Part shown: piece after piece, positions 1 to 8,115 of the stretch
How the letters are laid out: the number at the start of each line of letters is the position of its first letter
How positions within the stretch are numbered: position 1 is the stretch's first letter
IMG/VR virus record: IMGVR_UViG_3300044712_001366
Span: 1 to 38,167 of that record
Direction: 5' to 3' (one strand)
Length of the DNA stretch: 38,167 nt
Origin: a virus
Notes under the pieces: model-generated
The model's input: only the letters and a program-made list of their open reading frames with translations
Told to the model about the DNA's origin: nothing
The model's database searches: none
Position numbers and translations under genes: made by a program

Positions 1-127
1 TTTGCATTTGTGCAGGCTAAGGTCTTTGATAACCAGACCTTGATGCAAGCCGATCCTGAGTACGTGAAAAGATTGCAAGACCTCCCAGAACACTTGAAAA
101 AAGCGTACTTAGATGGAGACTGGAACA
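1..127. repeat. Terminal direct repeat, left copy (circular overlap)
   Basis: This stretch is identical to 38041-38167. It lies inside the large terminase gene and keeps its frame across the join. A repeat of exactly 127 bp is a common assembler k-mer length, so it most likely marks a circularised assembly and not a biological terminal repeat. The real genome length is then 38,040 bp. Confidence 0.93.
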
Positions 128-801
128 TCTTTGCAGGGCAAGCCTTCCCGCAGCTTTCCTACGACACGCACCTTGTTGAACCCTTTGATCTTCCCCCAAA
201 TACCCGATACATTGCAGGATACGACCACGGGTACAATCACCCCTTTTCCTTTGTTCTGTTAGGCATCACTCCAGATGGTACGGTCTACGTCACCCAGCAC
301 TACAGCAGTCGCCTTTTAGAAGTGCCAGAGATAGCCAAGGGCATCAAAGAACACTTACGAGGAAGAAAGGTACAGATCTTTGCAGGGCATGATCTCTGGT
401 ACCCAGGACGAGGTGGTGGGGCTTCGGTCTTTGAGCAGTTCCAAGACAACGGAGTAACAGGATTTATTCGCGCCAAGATTGACCGCGTGCAGGGAGTAGC
501 CCAAATACGAAAGTACATCTCTCTTCTTCATGGAAAACCCCAACTGTTCTTTTTCAAAACCTCAACGGTGTTAGATCTCTTTAACACCGTAGCGGGGATG
601 CAGTACGACCCCAAAAACCCTGAAGACGTGGTGAAGGTTGATGCTATCGATGGCGTGGGTGGGGATGATTCGTATGACGCCTTCAGGTACGCCCTCATGA
701 GCAGAGCTACCCCAAATTCTCCCTTTGCTGAACCTCCCAAAGTATTTTCTGGCAACTGGATTTTAGAAAGCTTAGCCAGTAAGGAGGACGATGATTACTA
801 G
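1..801 (+). CDS. terL: Terminase large subunit, C-terminal part
   Basis: This is the continuation of the gene that starts at 37471 and crosses the artificial ends; the joined protein is 456 residues. This part holds the nuclease half. A beta-strand ending in GYDHG carries an acidic residue (about D265 of the joined protein) expected to bind metal, and an acidic stretch (GGDDSYDAFRYAL) near the C-terminus fits the last catalytic aspartate. In the family, TerL drives ATP-powered packaging of DNA into the prohead and then cuts the concatemer. The next gene overlaps its stop by 11 bp, with a strong AAGGAGG inside the terL tail, so the two are translationally coupled. Confidence 0.93.
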   Translation, partial: FAFVQAKVFDNQTLMQADPEYVKRLQDLPEHLKKAYLDGDWNIFAGQAFPQLSYDTHLVEPFDLPPNTRYIAGYDHGYNHPFSFVLLGITPDGTVYVTQHYSSRLLEVPEIAKGIKEHLRGRKVQIFAGHDLWYPGRGGGASVFEQFQDNGVTGFIRAKIDRVQGVAQIRKYISLLHGKPQLFFFKTSTVLDLFNTVAGMQYDPKNPEDVVKVDAIDGVGGDDSYDAFRYALMSRATPNSPFAEPPKVFSGNWILESLASKEDDDY

Positions 802-1228
802 TTTCACCCCAGCCCAGGATCTCTTTGATCTCATACAAAAGGACTTTTCCATGCCCTTGAAAGGACGGTTTGTTGTGGTTCCAGAAACTGAGATGTACCG
901 CTGGAAAGAAGATGAGAGTTTATGGAAGCAGAAAAAAGAGTTAAGCCCCAACGTCTATCAGTGTTTCTTTGACGGGGAGTTTGTCTGCTTCTTTGACCGC
1001 TCAGAAGACCAAGCCGTGGTCTACCACCGCGCGTTAAAAGGCATGACCGACCTCTATAAAGCCAAGAAAATCTTTTTCAACAAAGAGATGTACGCCATTG
1101 AGGAAGAGAAGAGGAAAGCCCAAACAAAAGCCAAAGAAGAGGCATTCAAGCAAATTGAAGCAACGACTCCTGAGGAAAAGATGATCAAAGAGGCATTCAC
1201 CCGTGCCAGAAAGAAGAAGCATGTTTAA
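791..1228 (+). CDS. Unknown protein between terminase and sigma-like gene
   Basis: A 145-residue protein I do not recognise. The N-terminal two thirds are mixed, with several aromatic residues (QCFFDGEFVCFFDR). The last 50 residues are a charged Lys/Glu-rich helix that could be a coiled coil. The start is set by AAGGAGG 5 nt before the ATG, and the gene overlaps the end of the large terminase gene. Its place among packaging genes suggests a head-assembly or packaging role, but that is position only. Confidence 0.8.
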   Translation: MITSFTPAQDLFDLIQKDFSMPLKGRFVVVPETEMYRWKEDESLWKQKKELSPNVYQCFFDGEFVCFFDRSEDQAVVYHRALKGMTDLYKAKKIFFNKEMYAIEEEKRKAQTKAKEEAFKQIEATTPEEKMIKEAFTRARKKKHV

Positions 1229-1490
1229 TTTCCCGCCTGATATGACCATGGAAGAACGTCAGTTTATTGATTTTCTAGAAGATGAGATGCTCATGAAGCT
1301 TCCTAATCCAACAGAGAAGTTTTTATTCGTCTTCCTTTTCAAACTGGGACGAAAACAAGTCGAGGCTTCCCGCATCTTGCAAGTGAATGAGACAAACATC
1401 AGCAGGCACGTACTAAAAATACGAAAACGCCTGCAAGAATACCGCCCTGTAAAGAATCCCGACCCAACCGAGGAAGATAGCGGTATATGA
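1221..1490 (+). CDS. Small HTH protein resembling sigma-70 region 4
   Basis: An 89-residue protein. A helical stretch at about residues 31-43 (TEKFLFVFLFKLG) leads into a helix-turn-helix at about 44-66 (RKQVEASRILQVNETNISRH), followed by a basic helix. This is the layout of sigma-70 region 4, which binds -35 elements, or of related small phage activators. There is no region 2, so it is not a complete sigma factor. A GTG lies in frame at 1203, but the ATG at 1221 has AGAAAGAAG upstream and overlaps the previous stop by only 8 bp. It sits at the head of the late region, beside a degenerate copy of the late motif. That makes it a candidate late-transcription factor. It could instead be a packaging DNA-binding protein. 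Confidence 0.75.
   Translation: MFNFPPDMTMEERQFIDFLEDEMLMKLPNPTEKFLFVFLFKLGRKQVEASRILQVNETNISRHVLKIRKRLQEYRPVKNPDPTEEDSGI
1449..1486 (+). promoter_or_regulatory. Degenerate copy of the late promoter-like motif
   Basis: GTAAAG at 1449-1454, preceded by CCT and followed by AATCCC, lies 18 bases before GAAGAT at 1473-1478. Spacing and the downstream GGTA match the better copies, but the second box is off consensus. It lies inside the end of the sigma-like gene, 8 nt before the portal ATG. An AGGA at 1471-1474 could also serve as a ribosome site, so the case for leaderless translation is weaker here. Confidence 0.35.
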
Positions 1491-3217
1491 CACTGCTTTC
1501 ACTTTTAAACCAACGCCTAAAAATAGCAAAAGCCTTCACCAAAGACTTTCACGACGAGATCAAACAGTCTTTAGAGGACTACGACCCGCCAAAGGGCAAG
1601 AAAGACCGAACGAGCCATGATAGGCTGATAAAAACCAAAGATCTCTTTAGCATTGACGTTCGCTATATCTTTGCGACGCATGAATCTATCCTTTCTTCCC
1701 TGTTTGAGCGCGAGATGCAAGTGCTATTCTCAGGACGCGGTGAAGAAGACGCCTATAAGGAATTTATTGTGAAGGCTGTCTATGAGTACCTCTACGATGT
1801 GTGTGATTTGGATGAGTTTATTATCAAGTCTGCCTGGTGGTTCTTGCTCACGGGGTTTGTCTCAAGTACGTGTTCCTTTAAAACTGAGGTAGCATCAGAA
1901 ACCCCGCAATTAGACAGCAATGGTGATCCTATGGTTGATGAACTGGGAAATCCTGTGATGGTGCCTGTGTACTCATATAACGATCCTCTTGTAGAAGTCG
2001 ATGACATGCAAAAGGTCTACTTTGCCCCAGACTCTGAGTTTTCCATTGATGGCAAAAAAGTACCCTACTACATCTCAGAAAAACTTGTTGATCCTTCGTA
2101 TGTTGAGGAAACCTACCACAAAGAAGTTGAGGCAACCGAAGAACTTGAGGTTAAAGGGTTTGCAGAGAAAAATGTGAGTGAAAAGTCAGACCTTCAGCGC
2201 GTGAAACTCTATCGGTATGCAGGGAAGTTGCCAAAAGAGATAGCCAACGAAATAGAAGGGTATGATCCCAAAAAAGAGTATACCTGTGTGTTTACGAGTA
2301 AAGAAATTGTTGAAGTCTTAGAAGATGAGAAGCGCTGTTATCTTGCCAAGTGGTTTTCTGCTCCCAATACGTTCTTCGGGTTTGGTTTGGCAAAAACCTT
2401 AAGAGATGAGCAAAAGGAAATGAGCATTCGACGAGGGCAGATGATTCGGTACGCGGACATGTACGCCTACCCCTGGCTTTCCGTATCCGCAGAGACGCAG
2501 GTAGATCAAAAAGCATTACAGGACAGAGAAAAGAAAACTCCCCTTATGTATCAAGGAGAGAAACCCGAGTACATTGTTCCCCCAGCCCTCCCTGATGCCA
2601 TTGTTCGAGCAAGTGATGTTTCCCGATCAGATGCACAATTTACCTCAGGGACATTAGATCTCTCTAAGGGCGCGCAAGAAACGAATACCGTCAACACCGC
2701 CACAGGGCAGCAACTGTTTGCACAAAGTCAGGATAAGAGAGTGCAAAAGGCCAGAAAAGCGTTAGCAACGTACTTTCGAGAAGTTGTCATTGCACTCTTT
2801 AAGTTAGCGCGTGATAACTGGGATGAAGAGAAAGTCATTCAAATCACGGATGATGACGGACAGCCTCAGGAAGTAACCGTGTCCTCTGAGAGCCTTCAGG
2901 ACATTGATTTTGACAAGGACATTGATATTTCACTAGAAAATATTTCCGTGAATAAAGACATTCTGTCTCAACGAGTCATTGCCATGTACGACAAAATCAA
3001 AGATGACCCCTTAGTGAATAGAAGAAAGATTTTTGCCAAGATGCTACGAGAAGGGTTTGGAGAGAAGAAACCCGAAGGCTACATGTTAAGCGAAGAAGAG
3101 GTTGCTAAACAGAGCCAGCCGCAGGTGCAACCATCACCAGACCAGGAACAGCAAGCAGAGCAACCATCACCAGAGATGCCAACTATGGGAGAGCAGAATG
3201 CCCCCCAACCCTACTAA
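1487..3217 (+). CDS. Portal protein
   Basis: A 576-residue protein directly after the terminase block and before scaffold and coat, the standard portal position. Its size fits podovirus-type portals. The central stretch around residues 295-335 (TLRDEQKEMSIRRGQMIRYA) looks like the conserved portal crown/wing helices that follow a plate-like N-terminal domain. The C-terminal 40 residues are Gln/Pro-rich and probably disordered. A dodecamer of this protein would form the ring at the capsid vertex that the terminase docks on and DNA passes through. The ATG overlaps the upstream stop (ATGA). The assignment rests on position, size and general resemblance. Confidence 0.8.
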   Translation: MTLLSLLNQRLKIAKAFTKDFHDEIKQSLEDYDPPKGKKDRTSHDRLIKTKDLFSIDVRYIFATHESILSSLFEREMQVLFSGRGEEDAYKEFIVKAVYEYLYDVCDLDEFIIKSAWWFLLTGFVSSTCSFKTEVASETPQLDSNGDPMVDELGNPVMVPVYSYNDPLVEVDDMQKVYFAPDSEFSIDGKKVPYYISEKLVDPSYVEETYHKEVEATEELEVKGFAEKNVSEKSDLQRVKLYRYAGKLPKEIANEIEGYDPKKEYTCVFTSKEIVEVLEDEKRCYLAKWFSAPNTFFGFGLAKTLRDEQKEMSIRRGQMIRYADMYAYPWLSVSAETQVDQKALQDREKKTPLMYQGEKPEYIVPPALPDAIVRASDVSRSDAQFTSGTLDLSKGAQETNTVNTATGQQLFAQSQDKRVQKARKALATYFREVVIALFKLARDNWDEEKVIQITDDDGQPQEVTVSSESLQDIDFDKDIDISLENISVNKDILSQRVIAMYDKIKDDPLVNRRKIFAKMLREGFGEKKPEGYMLSEEEVAKQSQPQVQPSPDQEQQAEQPSPEMPTMGEQNAPQPY

Positions 3218-3434
3218 TCTCTGGACGGAAACGAAAGACCCCCAAACGGGGGAATCGTCCCTAAGAACACATGAACTCAAAGTGGTGCAAACCTGGTGTA
3301 AGCCAAAGGATCATATCTTTACACAGGTAACCCCCCGACTCGTGCGCTGTACCCAGTGTCAGTTTGAAACTCCTTTCATTATCGGATACCACAAACTTGA
3401 GCAAAATCATCTGGTAGAAGTCTCCCCCCTGTAA
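3198..3434 (+). CDS. Small putative zinc-binding protein
   Basis: A 78-residue protein overlapping the end of the portal gene. Cys34, His39, Cys51 and Cys54 (the CTQC knuckle), with His65, could bind one zinc ion. I chose the ATG at 3198, which has GGGAG upstream; the frame stays open further back, but only inside the portal gene. Function unknown. Position suggests a head-assembly accessory protein. Confidence 0.65.
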   Translation: MPPNPTNLWTETKDPQTGESSLRTHELKVVQTWCKPKDHIFTQVTPRLVRCTQCQFETPFIIGYHKLEQNHLVEVSPL

Positions 3435-3476
3435 AGTTTTCCCCGCTACTCTGGCATGATCTGGGTAACGTACCCA
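3427..3476 (+). promoter_or_regulatory. Late promoter-like motif, copy 1 (scaffold-coat operon)
   Basis: GTAAAG at 3431-3436 and CATGAT at 3455-3460 are separated by exactly 18 bases, with CCT before and TTTTCCCC after the first box. It lies between the portal-side genes and the scaffold gene. Just downstream is the perfect hairpin TGGGTA-ACG-TACCCA (3462-3476), which may stabilise the mRNA 5' end. Unlike copies 3 and 4, the gene it serves starts about 60 nt downstream with a normal GGAAGGAG. Confidence 0.7.
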
Positions 3477-3522
3477 AGCCAAGGGAAGCACAAAGCTAAC
3501 CCCAAGGACAGGAAGGAGACAT

Positions 3523-4332
3523 ATGCCAACATTTCGCGACATTGCCGAAGAGTCAGTACAGGACAGTCAAGAAGAGACCACGCCCGTACAGCCCCAAGCA
3601 GAAGAACCAAAAGAAGAAGAGCACTCTGAATCTGAAGGTCAAGAAGAAATAGAAGCATTTGCCGAAAAAGTACCGCTTACTGGGAAAACTCCCGAAGAGC
3701 TAGAAGCCATCTATGACAAGTGGCAGAAAAGCTACCAGCAGAAACGACAAAAAGAAACTGCAGAGATTCGAGAGTTGAGACAACGAAACGCTGAGTATGA
3801 GCAGCGCTTATCTACCCAGCCCACGACCCAACAAGTCGAACAAGCACAGCAGGACGTACAGCAGCAGTTTGAGTTAGGAAACCTCACCGTAGAACAGTAC
3901 ACCGCATACATGCAGGAACTTTCTAAGGAAGCTGCAAAAGCTGTCTATCACGAGGAACGAGAGCAAGAGCGACAAGAAACCGCGTTTCAGGATTTTATTG
4001 ATCTTGATACACGGCTTGACAGCGACAGCCCAACATTCAATGAACGCATGTTCAAAGAATTAAACCTCGAGATGAGCCAACGACTTGCCGAGCATTTGGA
4101 GAAACATCAAACCGCGAAAGGGTTTAATGCCAAACGCATCGGAAAAGAAGTGATTGAACGGTACGACAAAGAGCTTGATGAGATCGTCAAGACAAGAACA
4201 CAACAAAGTACACAAGCTGCCAGGATGCGAGCTGCAAAGTTCTCAAAGGCCAATCCCCAAAGTACCAGTGCTCCAAGCACGTCAACCCAAGGGAAAAGTT
4301 TTCGAGACATCTTAGAAGAGAGCATGACCTGA
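3523..4332 (+). CDS. Scaffolding protein
   Basis: A 269-residue, highly charged, Gln/Glu-rich protein with long predicted helices (about residues 60-190) and almost no hydrophobic core, placed directly before the coat gene. That is the profile of a phage scaffold, which guides coat assembly and is then lost. A Ser/Thr/Gln-rich linker lies near the C-terminus. Oddly, the short motif FRDI(A/L)EES occurs at both ends: residues 4-12 and again just before the last two residues. GGAAGGAG precedes the ATG. It heads the group scaffold-coat-decoration under late motif copy 1. Confidence 0.8.
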   Translation: MPTFRDIAEESVQDSQEETTPVQPQAEEPKEEEHSESEGQEEIEAFAEKVPLTGKTPEELEAIYDKWQKSYQQKRQKETAEIRELRQRNAEYEQRLSTQPTTQQVEQAQQDVQQQFELGNLTVEQYTAYMQELSKEAAKAVYHEEREQERQETAFQDFIDLDTRLDSDSPTFNERMFKELNLEMSQRLAEHLEKHQTAKGFNAKRIGKEVIERYDKELDEIVKTRTQQSTQAARMRAAKFSKANPQSTSAPSTSTQGKSFRDILEESMT

Positions 4333-4350
4333 CAGAGATAAAGGAGACCT

Positions 4351-5304
4351 ATGCCTACATGGAACATTGGCGAAAAACTCGCCGCTGCTCTTCCGAACTA
4401 CGAAAAAGAGTTCAAAGATCAGGTATTTAACAAACACGTCCTTCTCAACATCATCAAAGAGAACGGCGGAATCAAGAAAAAGAGTGGTGGAACATCCGTA
4501 CGCGTCCCGCTCATGATTGCCGAAAGCAACTCAGAGTGGTTTTCTGGAACCGATCAATTGAATGTCGCTCCCGTTGACACATTGGATGCTGCCCAGTTTG
4601 AGTGGAGAAACTTAAACGCATCTATCACTATCACATTAGATGATGAACTGTCCAACTCAGGGCCAGAGCAAGTGATTGATCTTCTTGAAGCGAAAGTACA
4701 GCAAGCAGAGATGACTATCTCTAAAGCCTTGAATACGTCCGCCTTCACAGGAACAGGCACTGAAACCAGACCCCAGATTGTGGGATTGCAAACCTTAATC
4801 GGAACAGGAACCGTAGGTGGCATTGCAGGCGCAACCTACACCGACTGGCAATCATATGTTGAATCCACATCTGAGGCGCTTTCTGTAGCAAAGATGCGAA
4901 CAGCATTAAACACACTCAATTCTCGAAATGGCGGAGAGCCCATCTCTCACATCATGACCACACAGACGCTGTATGAGAAATATGAGACGTTGGCAACACC
5001 AACATACCAAGCAAACCCAATTGTCACTTCCAAAGAAGTGCAACGCATCATTGATGCAGGATACAACGCGCTTGCGTATGCAGGTATTCCACTCTCATTT
5101 GACCCATCTTGTCCAACAGGTGAGATGTACTTCTTCAACTTGAAGAACCTCATGATGTTTGTCCATAAAGATGCATTCATGGATAAGACACCTCGAGTGA
5201 GTCCAGTTGATCAACACGTATCCGTCCAGCACATTGTCATTCGCGCCGCTCTTGGCACGAATAAACGAAATGCACTGGGTAAATTGTCTGCAAAAACAGC
5301 ATAA
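4351..5304 (+). CDS. Major capsid protein
   Basis: A 317-residue protein after the scaffold, with no Cys-rich or catalytic motifs. Landmarks are a charged N-terminal helix, a Thr/Ser-rich hydrophobic middle (ASITITLDDEL at about 90-100, an E-loop/P-domain type segment) and a hinge rich in Gly-Thr repeats (AFTGTGTE). Position, length and composition fit an HK97-fold coat protein. The gene has AAAGGAG before the ATG. I see no fused protease domain, so maturation cleavage, if any, is not evident here. Confidence 0.85.
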   Translation: MPTWNIGEKLAAALPNYEKEFKDQVFNKHVLLNIIKENGGIKKKSGGTSVRVPLMIAESNSEWFSGTDQLNVAPVDTLDAAQFEWRNLNASITITLDDELSNSGPEQVIDLLEAKVQQAEMTISKALNTSAFTGTGTETRPQIVGLQTLIGTGTVGGIAGATYTDWQSYVESTSEALSVAKMRTALNTLNSRNGGEPISHIMTTQTLYEKYETLATPTYQANPIVTSKEVQRIIDAGYNALAYAGIPLSFDPSCPTGEMYFFNLKNLMMFVHKDAFMDKTPRVSPVDQHVSVQHIVIRAALGTNKRNALGKLSAKTA

Positions 5305-5326
5305 CGACTGAAAGGACATACATAGT

Positions 5327-5806
5327 ATGAGAAAAGTACCAGCAGCCTCATTAACAGCCTCCAACGACTCGACCGCAAAAGGTCAGCCAGGACACTTGGC
5401 AAGCTATGAGGGAAATATTTACAAATACGTTCTAATTGAAGACATGAACGTTGCAAACGGCGATGTCGTCGAATATTCCGACACATCAGGTTATGAAGTC
5501 ACCAAAGACCGAGCAGGCGGCGCGTCCATCGGACGATCCGTTGCAGGTGTAGCAGTAGGAACCATCACAGATGGAAACTACGGATACATACTTGTGCAAG
5601 GTCGCCACACTGCCCTCAAAACAGATGGTGGCGTTGCTTCTGGTGATGCGCTTGTTCCTCATGCAACCTATGACGGAAAAGCTGACACCGCAACCGCAAG
5701 CTCAACCGCAACCAATACCGAAGCCCAAACCTTCGGGTACGCGCTAGCCGCTGACTCAAGCTCAGCGTCAACCGCTACCGTGGTCGCAATGATTCGTTGT
5801 TTGTAG
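5327..5806 (+). CDS. Head decoration or capsid-stabilising protein
   Basis: A 159-residue, Ala/Thr/Gly-rich beta protein immediately after the coat gene. The pattern of repeated short strands with Gly turns (VANGDVVEYSD, VASGDALVPHA) resembles the DUF2190/decoration-protein type that trimerises on the capsid surface. GAAAGGAC lies upstream of the ATG. The gene ends directly at a strong hairpin, closing the scaffold-coat-decoration group. It could also be a small head-completion protein. Confidence 0.7.
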   Translation: MRKVPAASLTASNDSTAKGQPGHLASYEGNIYKYVLIEDMNVANGDVVEYSDTSGYEVTKDRAGGASIGRSVAGVAVGTITDGNYGYILVQGRHTALKTDGGVASGDALVPHATYDGKADTATASSTATNTEAQTFGYALAADSSSASTATVVAMIRCL

Positions 5807-5855
5807 GATCATCACTGGGGGGAAGTTTACCTTTCTCTTCCCCCTGGAAATGATC
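5807..5855 (+). terminator. Stem-loop after the capsid genes
   Basis: An outer stem GATCAT/ATGATC (5807-5812 with 5850-5855) encloses an inner GGGGGAAG/CTTCCCCC stem (5818-5825 with 5837-5844). It begins right at the decoration-gene stop and ends 2 nt before the next start. There is no U-tract after it. It may be an RNA processing or stability element that sets coat mRNA levels against the downstream cassette, more than a true terminator. Confidence 0.6.
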
Positions 5856-5857
5856 GT

Positions 5858-7102
5858 ATGAATATCTTACTCGGAATACCATCATCTGGTCTTGTCAGAT
5901 CAAGCTTTGCACTTGATAACTTACCCTCCATTATTGCCTACACGAAAGCCCATTGTCCTGATGTCAACCTGTCCATTGCCTACCAAGAAGGCGTGCGAAC
6001 CGACAGAAATAGAAACATCATTCTCTATGAAGCCATAAACCAGGGGAATATTGACGCCATTCTCTGGCTAGATGAGGACATGCTCTATCCGCATCATATT
6101 GTAGAAGAGTACCTAAAAGTTGACGCGGATATCATCGGATGTCTCTACTTTAAGAGAGCTGCAAACTATGACCCTGTAGGATACAGGAGAGGCACAAACC
6201 CCAAAAAACCCTACATTGCCATTCAACCGCATGAGATACCAAAAGACGGGGTGATTGAAGTAGACGGGTTAGGCTATGGGGGCATGTTTGTCAAAATGTC
6301 TTTGTACAACAAAATGGGAGATGACAAGTGGACGCATTACGGGGCAAACTTTCACCTTCCGTTTCCCTCTGAAGGACGGTTAACCCACGACTTACAGTTC
6401 TGTGAGGATGCCAAAAAGTATGGTGCTACCATTCTTTTACACTGTGGCATACGACCCGGACACATTAGCGAGAAAGTGGTGACGGAAAAAGACTGGATCC
6501 CTCTCAAAAGCTCACCTAAATCACCCTCCTCACCTACCATAGCCGTGTTGTGTCCTTCGATTGACACGAACAAAGCACAACAGACGATGGAACAATTAAA
6601 GAAAAGCGCGGGCATGGAGGCGTCCTTTTACATCATTGAGGACAAAGAGCGTACAGGCTACGTAAAGACCGTCAATACTGCTGTACAAAAGATTGACGCA
6701 GACTATTATGTCTACACTGCAGAAGATGCCTATGGCGGGAAAGACTGGCTCAAGATTGGGTTTGAACACCTCAAAAAGTCTGGACAAGAACTGTTAGCCT
6801 TTAACGATGGAAAGTGGAATGGGCATTTAGCCTCGTTCGGACTTGTGAGCAAACAATTCTTAAAAGCAATTTACAACGGCAACCTCTTTTATGAGGGCTA
6901 CCACTCGCACTACGGAGATACTGAACTCACAGCTATAGCGATGCGAAACGCCCGATTTTGCCACACTCCAGAGGCTCTCATGATAGAAGTTGACCCAAAC
7001 AAACACGGCGTAAACCCGAAGGATAAAGAACTGTATAACCAAAGAAAGGTTGAACTCTTTGGTGATGAAGAGTACCGATGGATTCTGGAGAAGTTTTCAT
7101 GA
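5858..7102 (+). CDS. Two-domain glycosyltransferase-like protein
   Basis: A 414-residue protein that looks like two GT-A (nucleotide-sugar transferase) domains in tandem. Domain 1 (about 1-215) opens with a beta-strand, has an R-N-R box (TDRNRNII, about residues 49-56) and the acidic metal-binding site WLDEDM. Domain 2 (about 225-414) restarts with IAVLCPSI and carries YTAEDAYGG in the equivalent place. GT-A enzymes transfer sugars from nucleotide-sugars to acceptors; acceptor and sugar cannot be read from sequence. It is the first gene of a three-gene cassette set into the head genes. Plausible targets are host wall polymers, virion proteins or DNA. The ATG follows the hairpin with no strong Shine-Dalgarno. 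Confidence 0.7.
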   Translation: MNILLGIPSSGLVRSSFALDNLPSIIAYTKAHCPDVNLSIAYQEGVRTDRNRNIILYEAINQGNIDAILWLDEDMLYPHHIVEEYLKVDADIIGCLYFKRAANYDPVGYRRGTNPKKPYIAIQPHEIPKDGVIEVDGLGYGGMFVKMSLYNKMGDDKWTHYGANFHLPFPSEGRLTHDLQFCEDAKKYGATILLHCGIRPGHISEKVVTEKDWIPLKSSPKSPSSPTIAVLCPSIDTNKAQQTMEQLKKSAGMEASFYIIEDKERTGYVKTVNTAVQKIDADYYVYTAEDAYGGKDWLKIGFEHLKKSGQELLAFNDGKWNGHLASFGLVSKQFLKAIYNGNLFYEGYHSHYGDTELTAIAMRNARFCHTPEALMIEVDPNKHGVNPKDKELYNQRKVELFGDEEYRWILEKFS

Positions 7103-7536
7103 ACGTCATCACCTTAGGATCCTTTGATCTGTTTCACTTTGGACACATGGAGCTTTTAAAGCGGTGCAAAGCAATCGCAGGAACAGGAACCGTCATTGTA
7201 GGACTCAATTCAGATGCATTCTATGAGAAGTATCGAAGGGTTGCGCCGATTATGACGTATCAGGAGCGGAAACAAAGCATTCTTTCCTCTGGTCTTGCTG
7301 ATGTAGTAGTGGAGAATGACCAAGATACAAAGTCTGTGCTTGATTTGGTGCTACAAGTGGGAGCAGAGATGATTGTGATTGGTTCTGATTGGTCTCCTTG
7401 GGGAGAGAAAAAGAAAGACTACCTTAATCAGCTTGCAATCACCCAGAATGAGCTTGATGAACATCAGATATCCTTGTGCTTTGTTCCTTATACTCGTACC
7501 ATCTCCTCAAGTGAGCTAAAACAGAGGATGCGATGA
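7099..7536 (+). CDS. Cytidylyltransferase-like nucleotidyltransferase (TagD/RfaE type)
   Basis: A 145-residue protein of the length of glycerol-3-phosphate cytidylyltransferases. It has the family's two signatures: HFGH (H13-H16) after the first strand (GSFDLFHFGH), and RTISSS (133-138) near the C-terminus, which contact the CTP phosphates. The family joins a nucleotide to a small phosphorylated alcohol or sugar, making an activated precursor for wall teichoic acid or heptose. An upstream in-frame ATG at 7078 exists. I chose 7099 because it overlaps the previous stop (ATGA) and has GGAGAAG at the right distance. It works between two transferase-like genes, so it probably makes the donor they use. 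Confidence 0.8.
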   Translation: MNVITLGSFDLFHFGHMELLKRCKAIAGTGTVIVGLNSDAFYEKYRRVAPIMTYQERKQSILSSGLADVVVENDQDTKSVLDLVLQVGAEMIVIGSDWSPWGEKKKDYLNQLAITQNELDEHQISLCFVPYTRTISSSELKQRMR

Positions 7537-8063
7537 AGGCAGTTGTCATTGCTACCACGCCAGACGGGTCTTCAAAATGTTCACAGCTTTTGTCTTCCCT
7601 GTCCTCCTACACGACACACCAGATTCTTGTACTCTCTGATTACTCCTGGGAGTTAGGGAAAATCAAGTTCATCACCAAGCACACCGATATTGAGGAGTTC
7701 GTCTTTCTTCATGATTCCTGCAGGGTCAAGGATCCGTCATTTCTTGACGAGGTGTTTTTGTATCCTTATTCTGTGGCGTTTTCCAATCATCCATGTCTTT
7801 TTGGGATGTATCTTGGAAAGTATCAACGTTCTGTGCTTAAAACCATGGACATTCCTGTGATTCACACAAAAAAAGAAGCCGTCGACCAGGAAATACTCTT
7901 TGCGCACGATTACACCTCACGAGATCCAGCCACGATACTGTGGTTTGATGATTTTTCCACAAGTGATGTGTTTGAACAGTTTGCAGGAAAGCAGTGTATG
8001 AAGGTAGAAAACCAGTATCTGATCAAGTGGAAATCCACCTGGTCGTATGACCAAATTGCCTAA
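7533..8063 (+). CDS. Third transferase-like protein of the sugar cassette
   Basis: A 176-residue protein that starts like a GT-A domain (MKAVVIATTPDGSS, a strand then a nucleotide loop). At about residue 58 it has an acidic strand-end motif (EFVFLHDSCRV) where the metal-binding Asp would sit. Its length is short for a complete glycosyltransferase, so it may be a reduced or partner domain. It is coupled to the upstream gene by ATGA. It closes the cassette and is followed at once by late motif copy 2. The assignment is weak beyond the Rossmann-like start. Confidence 0.5.
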   Translation: MKAVVIATTPDGSSKCSQLLSSLSSYTTHQILVLSDYSWELGKIKFITKHTDIEEFVFLHDSCRVKDPSFLDEVFLYPYSVAFSNHPCLFGMYLGKYQRSVLKTMDIPVIHTKKEAVDQEILFAHDYTSRDPATILWFDDFSTSDVFEQFAGKQCMKVENQYLIKWKSTWSYDQIA

Positions 8064-8100
8064 CCTGTAAAGATTCCCCCCCACGTTCTCCATACTCCAA
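8062..8100 (+). promoter_or_regulatory. Late promoter-like motif, copy 2
   Basis: GTAAAG at 8067-8072 and CATACT at 8091-8096 are separated by exactly 18 bases, preceded by AACCT and followed by ATTCCCC. It begins at the stop of the transferase cassette. A start about 7 nt after the second box gives a leader of about a dozen bases carrying AAAGGAG before the ATG at 8116. Confidence 0.65.
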
Positions 8101-8115
8101 CTAAAGGAGACGATT

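Noticed and set aside
1-127. Biological direct terminal repeat
   Set aside because: The repeat is exactly 127 bp, lies inside an essential gene and matches a common assembler k-mer, so overlap at a circular join is more likely. Read depth would decide.
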